Counted from the first letter of the stretch, positions 1-8,989 are shown. The stretch: 64,000 bases of DNA from JBCDKH01 sp964388485 (GCA_964388485.1 CAYMAS010000016.1:1-64000); one strand, 5' to 3'. Numbers and translations: made by a program. The notes: generated from the letters alone by a model not told the origin.

Positions 1-375
1 ACCGTCACCATGGCCGGCATGGGCGGCGTCGGGTCGATCTTCGAGCTCAACGTCGCCATGCCCGTCATGATCGACGCCTTCCTCGAAAGCGTCACGCTCC
101 TCTCCAACGTCTGCGACGTCTTCGTCGACAAGCTCCTCGTCGGCCTGGAGGTCGACGAGAAGCGGTGCAAGGAACTCATCGACAACAGCCTGATGCTCGT
201 GACGGCCCTCAACCCGCTCATCGGCTACGACGAGGCCGCCAAGGTCGCCAAGCAGGCCCACGCCGAGGGCAAGACGATCCGCGAGGTGATGGCCGAGAAG
301 CAGTACGAGGGCGTGACGGAGGCGGTGCTCGACGAGGCGCTGGACCCGCGTCGCATGACCGAGCCGCAGGCGTAG
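1..375 (+). CDS. fumC: Fumarate hydratase class II, C-terminal part (cut by window edge)
   Basis: Fumarase interconverts fumarate and L-malate in the cytosolic TCA cycle. The frame is open from base 1 and ends at a TAG at 373. The visible 124 residues match the C-terminal part of class II fumarases: FELNVAMPVM, then LLVGLEVDEKRCKELIDNSL, then MLVTALNPLIGYDEAAKVAK, followed by a helical tail. The family is normally about 460 residues, so roughly the first three quarters, with the GSSxMPxKxN signature loop, lie outside the window. Argininosuccinate lyase and aspartase share the fold, but the ALNPLIGYD segment is typical of FumC and aspartase, with FumC the better match. Confidence 0.9.
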   Translation, partial: TVTMAGMGGVGSIFELNVAMPVMIDAFLESVTLLSNVCDVFVDKLLVGLEVDEKRCKELIDNSLMLVTALNPLIGYDEAAKVAKQAHAEGKTIREVMAEKQYEGVTEAVLDEALDPRRMTEPQA

Positions 376-384
376 CGTGGCGGC

Positions 385-951
385 ATGGTCGCACAGGCAG
401 CCGCCCGAGGCTTTGTCATGCCATCGGTCCACGATGACGGCGAGGGTCCGCTCTTCGAGATCATCGAGGGCGAACGCGTCGATCGCGAGATGTGGGTCCC
501 AACGCAGATGACTGCCGGCAAGATCGGCTTTGCCCTGAGCGACCACGTCGAGCGAGAAGGGCTTGAGGCTTACGTCGTCACGTGGCCCTTCATCGCGTGC
601 TCGGCGTGGCATCCCGAGACGCGGCGGCGACCGGCCGTTGCCATGTGGTGGGCCAGCCAGTTCCCGGACGGCATTCCGCACGACGGCGATGCCGCCGTGG
701 CACCTGTGGTCGTCGCCGAAGTCGCCTCACCCCTAATGTCGGTTTACCAGATGGACCGGACGATCGGCGACTTCATTTCTGCAGGCGTCGAGCTCGTCTG
801 GATCGTCAATCCAGATCAACGCACCATCCGCACCGAACAGCCCGACGGCACCGCGCACGTCTATCGCGAGGGCGACACCCTCTGTGGCGGCCCTGTAATG
901 CCGAAGCTGAAGGTGCCGGTCGTCAAGCTCTTTCCGAAGGTTCAGCGGTAG
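385..951 (+). CDS. Uma2-family (DUF820) PD-(D/E)XK nuclease-like protein, probably inactive
   Basis: A 188-residue soluble protein of the Uma2 family, which has a restriction-endonuclease-like fold and is very abundant in Planctomycetes and Cyanobacteria with no established role. The family layout is visible: N-terminal EIIEGERV, central RRPAVAMW, the core strand VVVAEVASP, then FISAGVELVWIVNPDQRTI and a short C-terminal strand. In typical members the first acidic residue lies in an RPDV motif; here it is RPAV. The usual lysine before the YxxxGV helix is not evident. Only the glutamate of AEVASP is kept. I infer a non-catalytic paralog. It starts 9 bases after fumC but no functional link is suggested. 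Confidence 0.75.
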   Translation: MVAQAAARGFVMPSVHDDGEGPLFEIIEGERVDREMWVPTQMTAGKIGFALSDHVEREGLEAYVVTWPFIACSAWHPETRRRPAVAMWWASQFPDGIPHDGDAAVAPVVVAEVASPLMSVYQMDRTIGDFISAGVELVWIVNPDQRTIRTEQPDGTAHVYREGDTLCGGPVMPKLKVPVVKLFPKVQR

Positions 952-1013
952 CACAGTCCGATGAAAAGCTTTGGGTAAGGTGGGCCGCGGCTCAAACTGA
1001 ATAGAGTCGCACC

Positions 1014-2063
1014 GTGCCGAAGTTTGACCGCGTGGTTCTGAACATTGCCTGCCTCGCCCTTGCAGGTGCCGCCGGGGCTGCTGCCGCACAGGTCGAGTTG
1101 GCGGATGAGGAGCCGGCCGATGACCCGACCACGCGATCAGTGCTGGTCAACGTCCCGCTGCAGGACGAGCAGCCTGAAGCCTTCGTCGCTCCGTTCGGCT
1201 ACGAGCCGCGGCGGCTGTTCTATCGCGAATCACGCTTCATCGTCCCGGCTCGCGCCTTCGATCCCATCGCCGCCGACCCACGGTGGCCGCGGTTCGAGTT
1301 CGGCTTTACCCGCGTCATCGACGGCGACGGCAGCGAGCTCTTCGGCGACAACGGGCCGTACAACAACATCTGGCTCGTCAGCTTCGGCGACACGATTGCC
1401 CTCTACGGCGGACCGCCGCCGGAGTTTCTCAAGTCGGTGATCGACACGGTCGAAGTCGGTGCCGTTGCCTCGCTCTTTGCCACCTTCGACCTGAGCGAAG
1501 AGAGCGTGCCGCTGCTCAACGCCGACTACAACGGCGGCGGCTACATCTCGGCCCGCAAGGACAGCTGGTCAGGGTTGCTGCGCGTCTTCCACGAATCGAG
1601 CCACCTTGGCGACGAACTGCTCCTGCTCGGGCCGGACATCAATCGCCAGGACCAGACGTTCGACTCGGTCGAGCTGCTCGTTTCGAAGGACTTTTTCAAC
1701 GCCTGGGATGCCGGCGATCTTCGCGTGTACGGCGGCGTCGGCTGGCTGTTCCAGACATTCGGCGAGCCGTCGTACGGCGACTGGGTGTTCCAGTACGGGG
1801 TCGAGTTCGATGCGAGGAGCTACCGCTACAACCTGCCCGGCGGCCTGGGCATGCGGCCAATCGCGGCGATCGATCTGCAACACCTCGACGGTCGCGGCTA
1901 CAACATCGACATCAGCCTGATCGGCGGGCTCCGGTTCGACGGCATCCGCGGCGGCGGGCAGGCAGACGTGACAGCAATCTACTACAACGGCCGCAACCAG
2001 AACGGTCAGTTGTTCGTCGACGACATCGAGACGTTCGGCGTCACGCTTCGGCTGAATCTCTAG
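1014..2063 (+). CDS. DUF1207 family secreted/outer-membrane protein, copy 1
   Basis: A 349-residue protein starting at GTG with a signal peptide (hydrophobic ACLALAGAAGAAAAQ at about 12-26). It resembles DUF1207 proteins, which have no proven function; their alternating beta strands and aromatic-rich C-terminus suggest an outer-membrane barrel. Family segments here are RFIVPARAFDPIAADPRWPR near residue 75, YISARKDSWSGLLRVFHESS near 175, YGGVGWLFQTF near 240 and a terminal YYNGRNQNGQLFVDDIETFG ending in the Leu-rich strand LRLNL. The next gene is a diverged paralog in the same orientation. The two probably arose by tandem duplication and may be co-transcribed. Confidence 0.7.
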   Translation: MPKFDRVVLNIACLALAGAAGAAAAQVELADEEPADDPTTRSVLVNVPLQDEQPEAFVAPFGYEPRRLFYRESRFIVPARAFDPIAADPRWPRFEFGFTRVIDGDGSELFGDNGPYNNIWLVSFGDTIALYGGPPPEFLKSVIDTVEVGAVASLFATFDLSEESVPLLNADYNGGGYISARKDSWSGLLRVFHESSHLGDELLLLGPDINRQDQTFDSVELLVSKDFFNAWDAGDLRVYGGVGWLFQTFGEPSYGDWVFQYGVEFDARSYRYNLPGGLGMRPIAAIDLQHLDGRGYNIDISLIGGLRFDGIRGGGQADVTAIYYNGRNQNGQLFVDDIETFGVTLRLNL

Positions 2064-2126
2064 CCGCGGCGGAAGAAGTCATTGCTGCTGATTGAGCCTC
2101 ACGTGGCGGGCCGTTACGGTCTGACC

Positions 2127-3032
2127 GTGCTTCGACCGTGGACGATCGTCTGGACCCTGCTGCTCAGTGCCGCCGCCGGTGGACAGGTCACGCAGCCGGC
2201 GGCGCTCGACGAGAGCGAACCGGTTTTGGAGGTCGGCGTGTTGCCCCACGGCGACGTCTTCGAGCCGCTGTGGGCGGACCCGATTTGGCCGATGAACTCG
2301 GCGAGCTACCACCGCTACATCGACGACGACTTCCTCGGCAATGTTGCCGCCTTCAACATCGGCATCACGATGCCGATTTATCGGTGGCACGAACCGAAGT
2401 ACGTGCCGGGCGTCGACTACTTCGAGTGGGGCCTGCAGGCGGCGATCCAGAGCGACTTCGATCAGGACCGGCAAAGCCGCGACCAGTTCTCGGCCGACTA
2501 CAGCGCCAGCGGCTACCTCGCCGCCCGACGCGGCCCAACGTCGGCCATGCTGCGGCTCTACCACCGTTCCAGTCATGTCGGCGACGAGTACCTCACCAAC
2601 GACAGCGGCGTCGAGCGGGAAGACTTTGCCTTCGAACGCTTCGATCTGATCGTCAGCTATGACGTGCTCCGGCTCGGCCTCGCTCAGCCGCGACTCGCCC
2701 GCGTCTACGGCGGCGTCGGACGCACGCTGCAAAGGCCCACACCCAATGAGTGGGGCTACTACCGCCTGCAGTGGGGCGGCGAGGTCCAGAGCGGCCTCTA
2801 CCTCGGCGACAGCCCGTGGCGACCGGTCGCTGCTTTCAACGTCACGCACCAGGAGGGCAACGACTTCAAACCCGACTTCTCCCTGCGTGCAGGCCTGCAG
2901 GCGGACCACCCGACCACCAACGGTCGCAACATCCGACTGTTGCTCGAATTCTACAACGGCAAAGATCCCAACGGCCAGTTCTTCGAAGACGACGTCCTCA
3001 TCATCGGCACGGGCGTCTTCTTTTCGTTGTAG
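2127..3032 (+). CDS. DUF1207 family secreted/outer-membrane protein, copy 2
   Basis: Paralog of the preceding gene, about 301 residues. The frame is open from a TTG at 2082, but the in-frame GTG at 2127 places a clean signal peptide at the very N-terminus (LRPWTIVWTLLLSAAAGGQ), so that start is preferred. Matching segments are GYLAARRGPTSAMLRLYHRS against GYISARKDSWSGLLRVFHES of copy 1, YGGVGRTLQ against YGGVGWLFQ, and FYNGKDPNGQFFEDD against YYNGRNQNGQLFVDD. It ends with the aromatic strand GTGVFFSL, consistent with an outer-membrane beta signal. The stop is 3 bases from the convergent dehydratase gene. Confidence 0.7.
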   Translation: MLRPWTIVWTLLLSAAAGGQVTQPAALDESEPVLEVGVLPHGDVFEPLWADPIWPMNSASYHRYIDDDFLGNVAAFNIGITMPIYRWHEPKYVPGVDYFEWGLQAAIQSDFDQDRQSRDQFSADYSASGYLAARRGPTSAMLRLYHRSSHVGDEYLTNDSGVEREDFAFERFDLIVSYDVLRLGLAQPRLARVYGGVGRTLQRPTPNEWGYYRLQWGGEVQSGLYLGDSPWRPVAAFNVTHQEGNDFKPDFSLRAGLQADHPTTNGRNIRLLLEFYNGKDPNGQFFEDDVLIIGTGVFFSL

Positions 3033-3035
3033 CCA

Positions 3036-4283
3036 TCAAGGTCGCGTGAGGGATCCGTCGGGCGCTCGCGTTTGCGTCCATTCGATTAAATCAGGCGACG
3101 CCGGATAGTTCGCGGCGGCGGCTTGGTCGAGCGTGATGCCCCAACCGGGGGCGTCGGTGGGATAGAGGTAACCGTCACGAACCTCCGGCAGGCCGGCGAA
3201 GATCTCCCTTTCGGCCTCAGTCCAGTCGGCGAATTCCTGGATGCCGAAGTTGGGCGAGGCGAGGTCGAGGTGCAGGTTGCACGCGACGCCGATGGGGGCG
3301 ATGTCCTTGGGATTGTGCCACGCGGTGCGGACGTCGTGCATCGCCGCGTGCTGCGCCGCCTGCCACGCCGGCGTGAAGCCGCCGATGGCGCTGACGTGCA
3401 TGCGGATGAAGTCCAGCTCGTGTCGCTCCACCGGCCCAACCCACTGGCTCGGCGACGTGAACAGCTCGCCGATCGCCAACGGCAAGGTCGTCGACCGCCG
3501 AAGCTCCGGCAGCCAATGCAGCTGCTCCGGCGGCAGGGCGTCTTCGAGAAAGAACAAGCCGTGCCGCTCCAGTCGCTCGGCCAGCCGAACCGCATCGCGC
3601 GGCATCAGACGCGAGTGGACGTCATGGACCAGATCGAGTTCCGAGCCGAACGTATCGCGAAGGTCACCTAGAATCTGATCGATCTCTCGGATGTACGCGT
3701 CGGCATCGAGATAAACACCCTCGTGACTGCCGTCCGGCCGCACGCCCGTGAACCCGCTACCGCCGTAGCCCGCGCTCGCTGCGGCGAGGATGCCGGGGGC
3801 ACTTGGGTCCTCTTTGGGCGTCACCTGAACTCGGACGCACTGCACGCCGACGCTCGTCATCTCGTTGATCCGTCTGGTGAGCTGATCGACGTCCGGCCCC
3901 GACGTGTGCCTATAGATCCTCGCCGCCGGCCGACACTGGCCGCCGATGAGCTGGTAAACCGGCAGGTCGGCGAGCTTGCCCTTGAGGTCCCACAACGCCA
4001 TGTCCACGCCGCTGATCGCGTTGTTGAGAATCGGCCCGCCACGCCAGTAGCCGTTGTGGTGCATCAGCCGCCACAACTCCGCCGTCTCCGTCGCGTCGCG
4101 GCCGATGAGCAACGGCCTGAGAAAGTCTTCGACCACGCGTACCACCGCCGAGTATCGCTGCGTGAACGTCGCGTCGCCCAGGCCGAACGAGCCGTCGTCG
4201 GTGTCGACGCGGACGATGACGAGGTTCTCCGTCGTCGGCCGACACGTGATGACGCGGACGTTTGCGATCTTCGGCGTCTTCAT
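3036..4283 (-). CDS. Enolase-superfamily sugar-acid dehydratase (RspA/ManD-like)
   Basis: A 415-residue cytosolic member of the mandelate racemase/mannonate dehydratase branch of the enolase superfamily, which dehydrates hexonic acids to 2-keto-3-deoxy sugars using Mg2+. Visible are the N-terminal capping domain, NGYWRGGPILNNAISGVDMA near 77-96, the barrel metal-ligand segment DLVHDVHSRL, the FFLEDALPPEQ ligand strand, IGELFTSPSQW, and the C-terminal WHNPKDIAPIG and LDLASPNFGIQEF loops typical of RspA/ManD. It is last in operon A; its ATG overlaps the stop of the SDR gene by 4 bases, so translation is probably coupled. A role in degrading uronate- or hexonate-derived acids from the upstream lyase is inferred; the exact substrate is not. 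Confidence 0.85.
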   Translation of the reverse strand: MKTPKIANVRVITCRPTTENLVIVRVDTDDGSFGLGDATFTQRYSAVVRVVEDFLRPLLIGRDATETAELWRLMHHNGYWRGGPILNNAISGVDMALWDLKGKLADLPVYQLIGGQCRPAARIYRHTSGPDVDQLTRRINEMTSVGVQCVRVQVTPKEDPSAPGILAAASAGYGGSGFTGVRPDGSHEGVYLDADAYIREIDQILGDLRDTFGSELDLVHDVHSRLMPRDAVRLAERLERHGLFFLEDALPPEQLHWLPELRRSTTLPLAIGELFTSPSQWVGPVERHELDFIRMHVSAIGGFTPAWQAAQHAAMHDVRTAWHNPKDIAPIGVACNLHLDLASPNFGIQEFADWTEAEREIFAGLPEVRDGYLYPTDAPGWGITLDQAAAANYPASPDLIEWTQTRAPDGSLTRP

Positions 4284-5056
4284 TCGTTGGTTCCTTTGAT
4301 CATGAACCCGCCGTCGATGATGAGCTCGCTGCCGGTGACGTAGCTGGCGTCGTCGCTCAGCAGGAACGCCACCGCCGCCGCGACGTCACGCGGCTTACCG
4401 ATGCGGCCGAGCGGAAAGAGCCTGGAAAAGCGGGCGTGTTCGGCGTCGGGGTCGACTTGAGCATCGATGTGCCGGCGGTACATCGGCGTATCGATCGTGC
4501 CGGGACAGACGGCGTTGCAGCGAATGCCATGTGGTGCGCCGTCCATGGCGATCGACCGCATCAGCCCGAGCGACGCGGCCTTGGTCGTCGTGTAGGCGAC
4601 GGCACCGGGTGCTGCGGTGTATGCCATGATGGAGGCACAGAGCACGACGGATCCGCCGGTCTTCTTGAGGTGATCGAACGCGTGCTTCGCCGGCCACGCC
4701 ATGCCGGCGACGTTGACGTCGAGGTGCCGCGTCAGGTCGGCTGCCGAAAGGTCGTCGATGGCGTCGGGCGTCATGATGCCCGCGTTGCACACGACGCCGT
4801 CGAGCTGGCCGAACCGATCGGCGGTGGCGTGAACGGCATCACGAATGGCCGCTTCATCCGCAACGTCGCCGACGAAGCCGGTGAAGCCGGTGAAGCCGGT
4901 GAAGCGTTCGTGCGGCAACTCGGTGGATTCGGCCGAAAACCCGCCGCAGTTCGCGCCGCGTTCGAGGCAGAGATCGACGATGGCCCGCCCGATGCCGCTG
5001 CCGGAACCGGTGACGAAGAGCGTTTTGCCGGCCAGTTGCAGATGACGATCAGGCAC
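4280..5056 (-). CDS. Short-chain dehydrogenase/reductase (SDR)
   Basis: A 258-residue classical SDR. The Rossmann glycine motif TGSGSGIG lies near residues 16-23, the NAG motif (VCNAGIM) near 90, and the catalytic YxxxK is present as YTTTK near 154, followed by the proline-rich CPGTIDTPM loop. The C-terminal SYVTGSELIIDGGF is typical. It starts 8 bases inside the end of the lyase gene and overlaps the next gene by 4 bases, so lyase, SDR and dehydratase form a coupled block. An NAD(P)-dependent step on a sugar acid or unsaturated uronate product is inferred. Between the first beta strands it carries a TGFTGFTGF insertion encoded by a 9-bp tandem repeat. Confidence 0.88.
   Translation of the reverse strand: MPDRHLQLAGKTLFVTGSGSGIGRAIVDLCLERGANCGGFSAESTELPHERFTGFTGFTGFVGDVADEAAIRDAVHATADRFGQLDGVVCNAGIMTPDAIDDLSAADLTRHLDVNVAGMAWPAKHAFDHLKKTGGSVVLCASIMAYTAAPGAVAYTTTKAASLGLMRSIAMDGAPHGIRCNAVCPGTIDTPMYRRHIDAQVDPDAEHARFSRLFPLGRIGKPRDVAAAVAFLLSDDASYVTGSELIIDGGFMIKGTNE
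4874..4905 (-). repeat. 9-bp tandem repeat inside the SDR gene
   Basis: Three perfect copies of GAAGCCGGT (plus strand) start at 4874, 4883 and 4892, followed by a partial fourth. On the coding strand they add TGF triplets between the substrate-independent loop and the VGDVAD segment. The period is a multiple of three, so copy-number changes keep the reading frame. Confidence 0.9.
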
Positions 5057-6743
5057 GCTTCACCTCGATGTCGAAGACGACGACCGCTGCCTCCGGACGC
5101 ACGATCCGAAGCACCGACACACCAGGATTCGGCGAGTCGAATTCACCGGCGAGTTGATCAAGCGGCGTCCGGCTGAAGGCCGCCGTCTCAGGATCGGCAG
5201 CCGAAAGCGACACGATGATCCCGTTGGCGGTAAGCCTGAACCCATCGGCTGCTTCCTCGACTTCGGCTTCCGTCACCATCGTCCACGTGACCTCGCCGAC
5301 AGGCTCGAGGATCTCGTCATGAAAACGCACGGCGTCATCGGTCACACGAACGCGTCGTGTTGCGGCGGACGCGGCGTCACCCAAGGGCGGGCCGAGGTTA
5401 AAGACGCTCTCGTCGGCGGCGTGCGAGATCATCCGCGCCCGGCCGAACGGGTCGTGCGGACGGCCGGCGACGGTGATGGTGTTGTGGAACTGGTTCTGGT
5501 ATCGCAGGAGCGTCCAACGGCCGGCATCGGCGGCTTTCTCCCAGAAACCGGGTACGTTTTGCTCGACCGTGTAGTAGTCTTCCGCACCCAGATCGGTCGC
5601 GATGCGGCTGCCAGCGACGTCGAGGACGAACGAGCCGGCATCGAGCTGTCCGTGCGGCAAGTCCCCGCCGCCGCTCTTGATGGCGACGTAGAGATCGTTC
5701 ACGCCGCGACGGTGGATGGCGACATCAAGCAATCCGCCGCCGGACCAGTCGGTTGATGCCTCGGTTGCGTCTGCTGTCTGCTGTGGCATCCATGCGAGGA
5801 TCATCGGCAGGAAGTTCACCGCCGGTGCCGTGCTGTTGATGTTCGTGTCGTTCTCGTCGCGGAGCAACTGCCTTTGAAGATCGAGCAGTTCCGGCCGGTC
5901 ATGACGCTCGGCGAACCAGAAGAGCGAAGGATCGACGTAGACGCTCTTCGAGTGTGTGTCGCCGAAGTTGAAAATCGCCCCGCTCGGCCCGTCGCAGGCG
6001 GCTCGGAACCCCGCGCTTCGAAGAAATCCATCACCCGGCAGCGTTGCCGCGATCTCTTCGTGGCCCATTGATCGCAGCGTTTCGAGCAGAACGATCGCGT
6101 AAATCGTGCCGTACGACCAGTACGTCGGCCCCTCGGGATAAACCCCGTCCGGCTCGTAACACGCGAAGGCGGCTTTGGCATGACTCCGTACGCGATCCGC
6201 CAGCCGCTGGGCATCGGAGTCGGGTCCGTCCTGCAGTATCGCCCGGCACGCCACGAGCACGCCCGCCATGCAGACGGCGCTCCAGTTCGTTTCAACACCC
6301 CACCACCACTGATCGTCGGTCGCTGTCGCAATCACCTTCTCGCGAAGCGCCTGCACGACACGCTCCCGGGTCACTTTCGGCAGGGCCTCTTTGAACCAGT
6401 CGAGCCCGATGCCAAGAGCTGTCGCCATTTCGGCGACATCGAGGTAATGGTTCGGCCCGAAGTCAGGGAACCCTGCGATCGCATCAGCCTCCTCGGCGAA
6501 GCGATGGGCGAACCGGTCGTCGCCGGTAAGGTGATAAGCCATCCCCAACCGGACGATGCGAGCGACCGCCGTCCGCGAGACATCGAGTAGCCGGGTGCCG
6601 CGAATTAAGTGCTCCACCGGCGGCTGATCGATGAGCAATTCGGCTCGCCGAACGACTCCGGCAGCCAACGGTCGCAAAGCGGCATCGGACGCGACACGTT
6701 GCCGAAGCATGCTCCCATCGACGCCACACAGCATTAACGACAT
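5049..6743 (-). CDS. Heparinase II/III-family polysaccharide lyase
   Basis: About 564 residues. An alpha/alpha-toroid N-terminal half (VETNWSAVCMAGVLVACRAI, YEPDGVYPEGPTYWSYGT) is followed by the heparinase II/III beta-sandwich with the catalytic-type segment LPHGQLDAGSFVLDVAGSR and the FHNTITVAGRPHDPFGRA strand. Family members cleave uronate-containing chains (alginate, heparin-like glycans) by beta-elimination. The frame is open to 6983, but that extension lies over the end of the propeller gene, so the ATG at 6743 (MSLMLCGVDG) is chosen; ATGs at 6734 and 6710 are alternatives. No clear signal peptide is seen, so an oligosaccharide lyase acting inside the cell is possible. It is third in operon A. 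Confidence 0.82.
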   Translation of the reverse strand: MSLMLCGVDGSMLRQRVASDAALRPLAAGVVRRAELLIDQPPVEHLIRGTRLLDVSRTAVARIVRLGMAYHLTGDDRFAHRFAEEADAIAGFPDFGPNHYLDVAEMATALGIGLDWFKEALPKVTRERVVQALREKVIATATDDQWWWGVETNWSAVCMAGVLVACRAILQDGPDSDAQRLADRVRSHAKAAFACYEPDGVYPEGPTYWSYGTIYAIVLLETLRSMGHEEIAATLPGDGFLRSAGFRAACDGPSGAIFNFGDTHSKSVYVDPSLFWFAERHDRPELLDLQRQLLRDENDTNINSTAPAVNFLPMILAWMPQQTADATEASTDWSGGGLLDVAIHRRGVNDLYVAIKSGGGDLPHGQLDAGSFVLDVAGSRIATDLGAEDYYTVEQNVPGFWEKAADAGRWTLLRYQNQFHNTITVAGRPHDPFGRARMISHAADESVFNLGPPLGDAASAATRRVRVTDDAVRFHDEILEPVGEVTWTMVTEAEVEEAADGFRLTANGIIVSLSAADPETAAFSRTPLDQLAGEFDSPNPGVSVLRIVRPEAAVVVFDIEVKRA

Positions 6744-6811
6744 CGACGTGAAGTTACGGGAAATGCTGCACGTTTCAACGCAAGGGCCCAGCCGACATCT
6801 TGCCGCAGCGG

Positions 6812-8989
6812 CTACTTGAGTTCGTCTCGCGTCTCCCGCTCGGGCAGGTACTTCCACACGCCGTAGCACGATGTCGGCACCCACACGTGGCCCGTGGTCG
6901 GATGAATGTTGACGGTCATCGCCTCTCGGCCGCCGTCGAGAATCGTCCCGTCGAGCGGGTCGTTCACCGTCAGCACCTGCCACGTCTTGCCACCGTCGGT
7001 CGACCGCATCACAGCCGCGTCGGCGGATTCGACGTTGTGGTGCTGGGCGACGTAGATCGTGTCTGCGTCGTCGGGATGCACCGCAACACCGGTCACGCGG
7101 AGCTTGCCGCTGGACGATCGCGGCGTCTCGATTTCGATCGGCTTGATCGGGCTGTTGGTGTCGCTGGCGATGTCGAAGCGAAGAAGCTTCTCGAAGTTCG
7201 CTGCGTAGATCGTCCGGCCGTCGGGTGCCGGGCTGACGTGGGCGATGAGGCCGTCGTAGCTGGTCAGCTCCTGCCAGGATTCACCGTTGTCGTCGCTGCG
7301 GACGAGGATGGCGTAGTTGGGCTTCTGGATGACGCCGTACAGGTTGCCCTCGCGGTCGCTCGCATAGACGCCGGTAACATCTTCCATCGGCTGCCATGTG
7401 TCGCCGCCATCGGCGGTGCGGAAGCGGGCGACGAAGGCGACGTCGGGATTGTTCGGGCTCACGAAGCCGCGGCTCGAGCCGAAGCCGTCCTCCTTCCGCG
7501 TCTTGGCCCACGAAACACCTTCGACGTCGCTCCACGTCTCGCCGCCGTCGCGACTGATACGGAGCTGGCGGGGCGAGTCCCAGCCGCTGGCGAGGCCGAC
7601 GGCGAGCACGTCCGGGCTGATCGCGACGCCGCCGTAAGTGAAGCCGCCCCAGCTGTTGCCCGAGACGTTCGTGTAGGTCCACGTGTGGCCGCCGTCGTGC
7701 GTGACGGCACCGTTGTAGTCTTGGCTACCGAGGAAGATGAGGTCCGGATGGTGCGGGTTGAACGCGATACCGCCACCAACGAGGACGGCGTTCTGGCCTT
7801 CGCTGGCCCATTCATAGCTCTTGCCGCCGTCGGTGCTGGCGGTCACCCAGTCTCCGCCGTAGCTCCAGACGCGATCTGCATCCGTCGGATGCCAGGCAAA
7901 CGTGTACTGCCGAGCGTTCTGAGGAAGAAACGCCAACTCCGGACTGGTCGTCGCAACGTGCCACGTCTTGCCGCCGTCGTGCGAGACGTGCTTGTGCCAC
8001 GCCCAGTCGTCGGCGAGCGACCGCATCGCGAGGCGGTTGGGATCGGCGGGACTGACGACAAGACCTTGGAACTCCACGTCCTGCCGCACCGACGACCGCC
8101 CCGGCAGCGGCTCGTCGAGACCCGTCGTCTCAATCTCGACCCACGTCTCGCCCGCGTCGGTGGAGGTGTAGAGCGTGGTCGGCGTGGTCGCCCAGACGCG
8201 GTCCGGCTCGTGCTTCGTCGTCGCGATGGCGGTGACGTGCTCGTCGCCGATGAGCCGGAACGAGTCGCCGCCGTCGTCGCTGATGTAGAAGCCGTTTTCG
8301 TTACCGACGTAAAGCCGGCCGCTCGTCGGGTGAACGTCGACCTGGCTGTGCCCGGCAATGTCCGCCGCCTCGCCGAGTCGCTCCCAGGATCGCCCGCCGT
8401 CGTCACTGCGGTAGAGGCCCGGTTCGCGGTCGGGCATCTTGCCGAACTGAACGAGCGCTTCGTTCGTCCGCGACCAGTAAACCCGACGCGTCAGCTTCGT
8501 CTCCTCGTCGTAGGTCGACGGATCGAAGACGACGGAACGGCGACGATCCCGCATGCCGCCCATTTCTGCGGGCTCGACGAGTTCCCAGGACGCGGCGGCG
8601 TCTTCGCTGAGCCAGACGCCGTGAATGTCACGGGCCAGCGAGTTGGAGCCGATGGCGATGACGCGGTTTGGGTTGCCCGGGTCGATCTCGACATCACGTG
8701 CTCCGCGTGGCGTGAAGCCGACGTTGGCCGGCTCCCAGGTTTGGCCCTGATCAGTACTCCGCCACAGCCCGCCGACGTCGGTGGCGAAGATCATGAGGCT
8801 GCCGTCGGTCTGGTCGATAGCCAAGTCGCCAGGCCACTGCGCGCCTTCGCCGCCAATGCGAACGCCGGCATCGCGGTGCTCCTGCGAAACCCAAGGAATC
8901 GCTTGCCACGGGCCGGGCCGGTCGTCGCCCGTGGCAAGGCTGGCGGACGTCAGGACAGAAGCGACGCAGGCGAGACGAAGCAGGTTCAT
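6812..8989 (-). CDS. Secreted Asp-box (BNR/sortilin-like) beta-propeller protein, copy A
   Basis: A 725-residue protein with signal peptide (LLRLACVASVLTSASLATG). The frame is open to 9022, but the ATG at 8989 has a strong GGAGGA ribosome site 8 bases upstream. About twelve Asp-box motifs of the S-x-D-x-G-x-T-W type are visible (RSTDQGQTW, RSDDGGRSW, TSTDAGETW, SHDGGKTW, THDGGHTW, SRDGGETW, RSTDGGKTW), indicating multi-bladed propellers like those in sialidases, GH74 xyloglucanases and VPS10 proteins. No catalytic set of a specific GH family was recognised. Position between a PEP-CTERM gene and a polysaccharide lyase suggests binding or cleavage of a polysaccharide outside the cytoplasm. Confidence 0.8.
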   Translation of the reverse strand: MNLLRLACVASVLTSASLATGDDRPGPWQAIPWVSQEHRDAGVRIGGEGAQWPGDLAIDQTDGSLMIFATDVGGLWRSTDQGQTWEPANVGFTPRGARDVEIDPGNPNRVIAIGSNSLARDIHGVWLSEDAAASWELVEPAEMGGMRDRRRSVVFDPSTYDEETKLTRRVYWSRTNEALVQFGKMPDREPGLYRSDDGGRSWERLGEAADIAGHSQVDVHPTSGRLYVGNENGFYISDDGGDSFRLIGDEHVTAIATTKHEPDRVWATTPTTLYTSTDAGETWVEIETTGLDEPLPGRSSVRQDVEFQGLVVSPADPNRLAMRSLADDWAWHKHVSHDGGKTWHVATTSPELAFLPQNARQYTFAWHPTDADRVWSYGGDWVTASTDGGKSYEWASEGQNAVLVGGGIAFNPHHPDLIFLGSQDYNGAVTHDGGHTWTYTNVSGNSWGGFTYGGVAISPDVLAVGLASGWDSPRQLRISRDGGETWSDVEGVSWAKTRKEDGFGSSRGFVSPNNPDVAFVARFRTADGGDTWQPMEDVTGVYASDREGNLYGVIQKPNYAILVRSDDNGESWQELTSYDGLIAHVSPAPDGRTIYAANFEKLLRFDIASDTNSPIKPIEIETPRSSSGKLRVTGVAVHPDDADTIYVAQHHNVESADAAVMRSTDGGKTWQVLTVNDPLDGTILDGGREAMTVNIHPTTGHVWVPTSCYGVWKYLPERETRDELK

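Noticed and set aside
2079..2909. Long minus-strand frame over the second DUF1207 gene
   Set aside because: Antisense shadow typical of high-GC DNA; the plus-strand product has a signal peptide and paralog match, the minus one has no recognisable domain.
6744..6983. 80-residue N-terminal extension of the heparinase-like protein
   Set aside because: It overlaps the end of the upstream propeller gene and its Arg/Asp-rich sequence has no family similarity; the ATG at 6743 is preferred.
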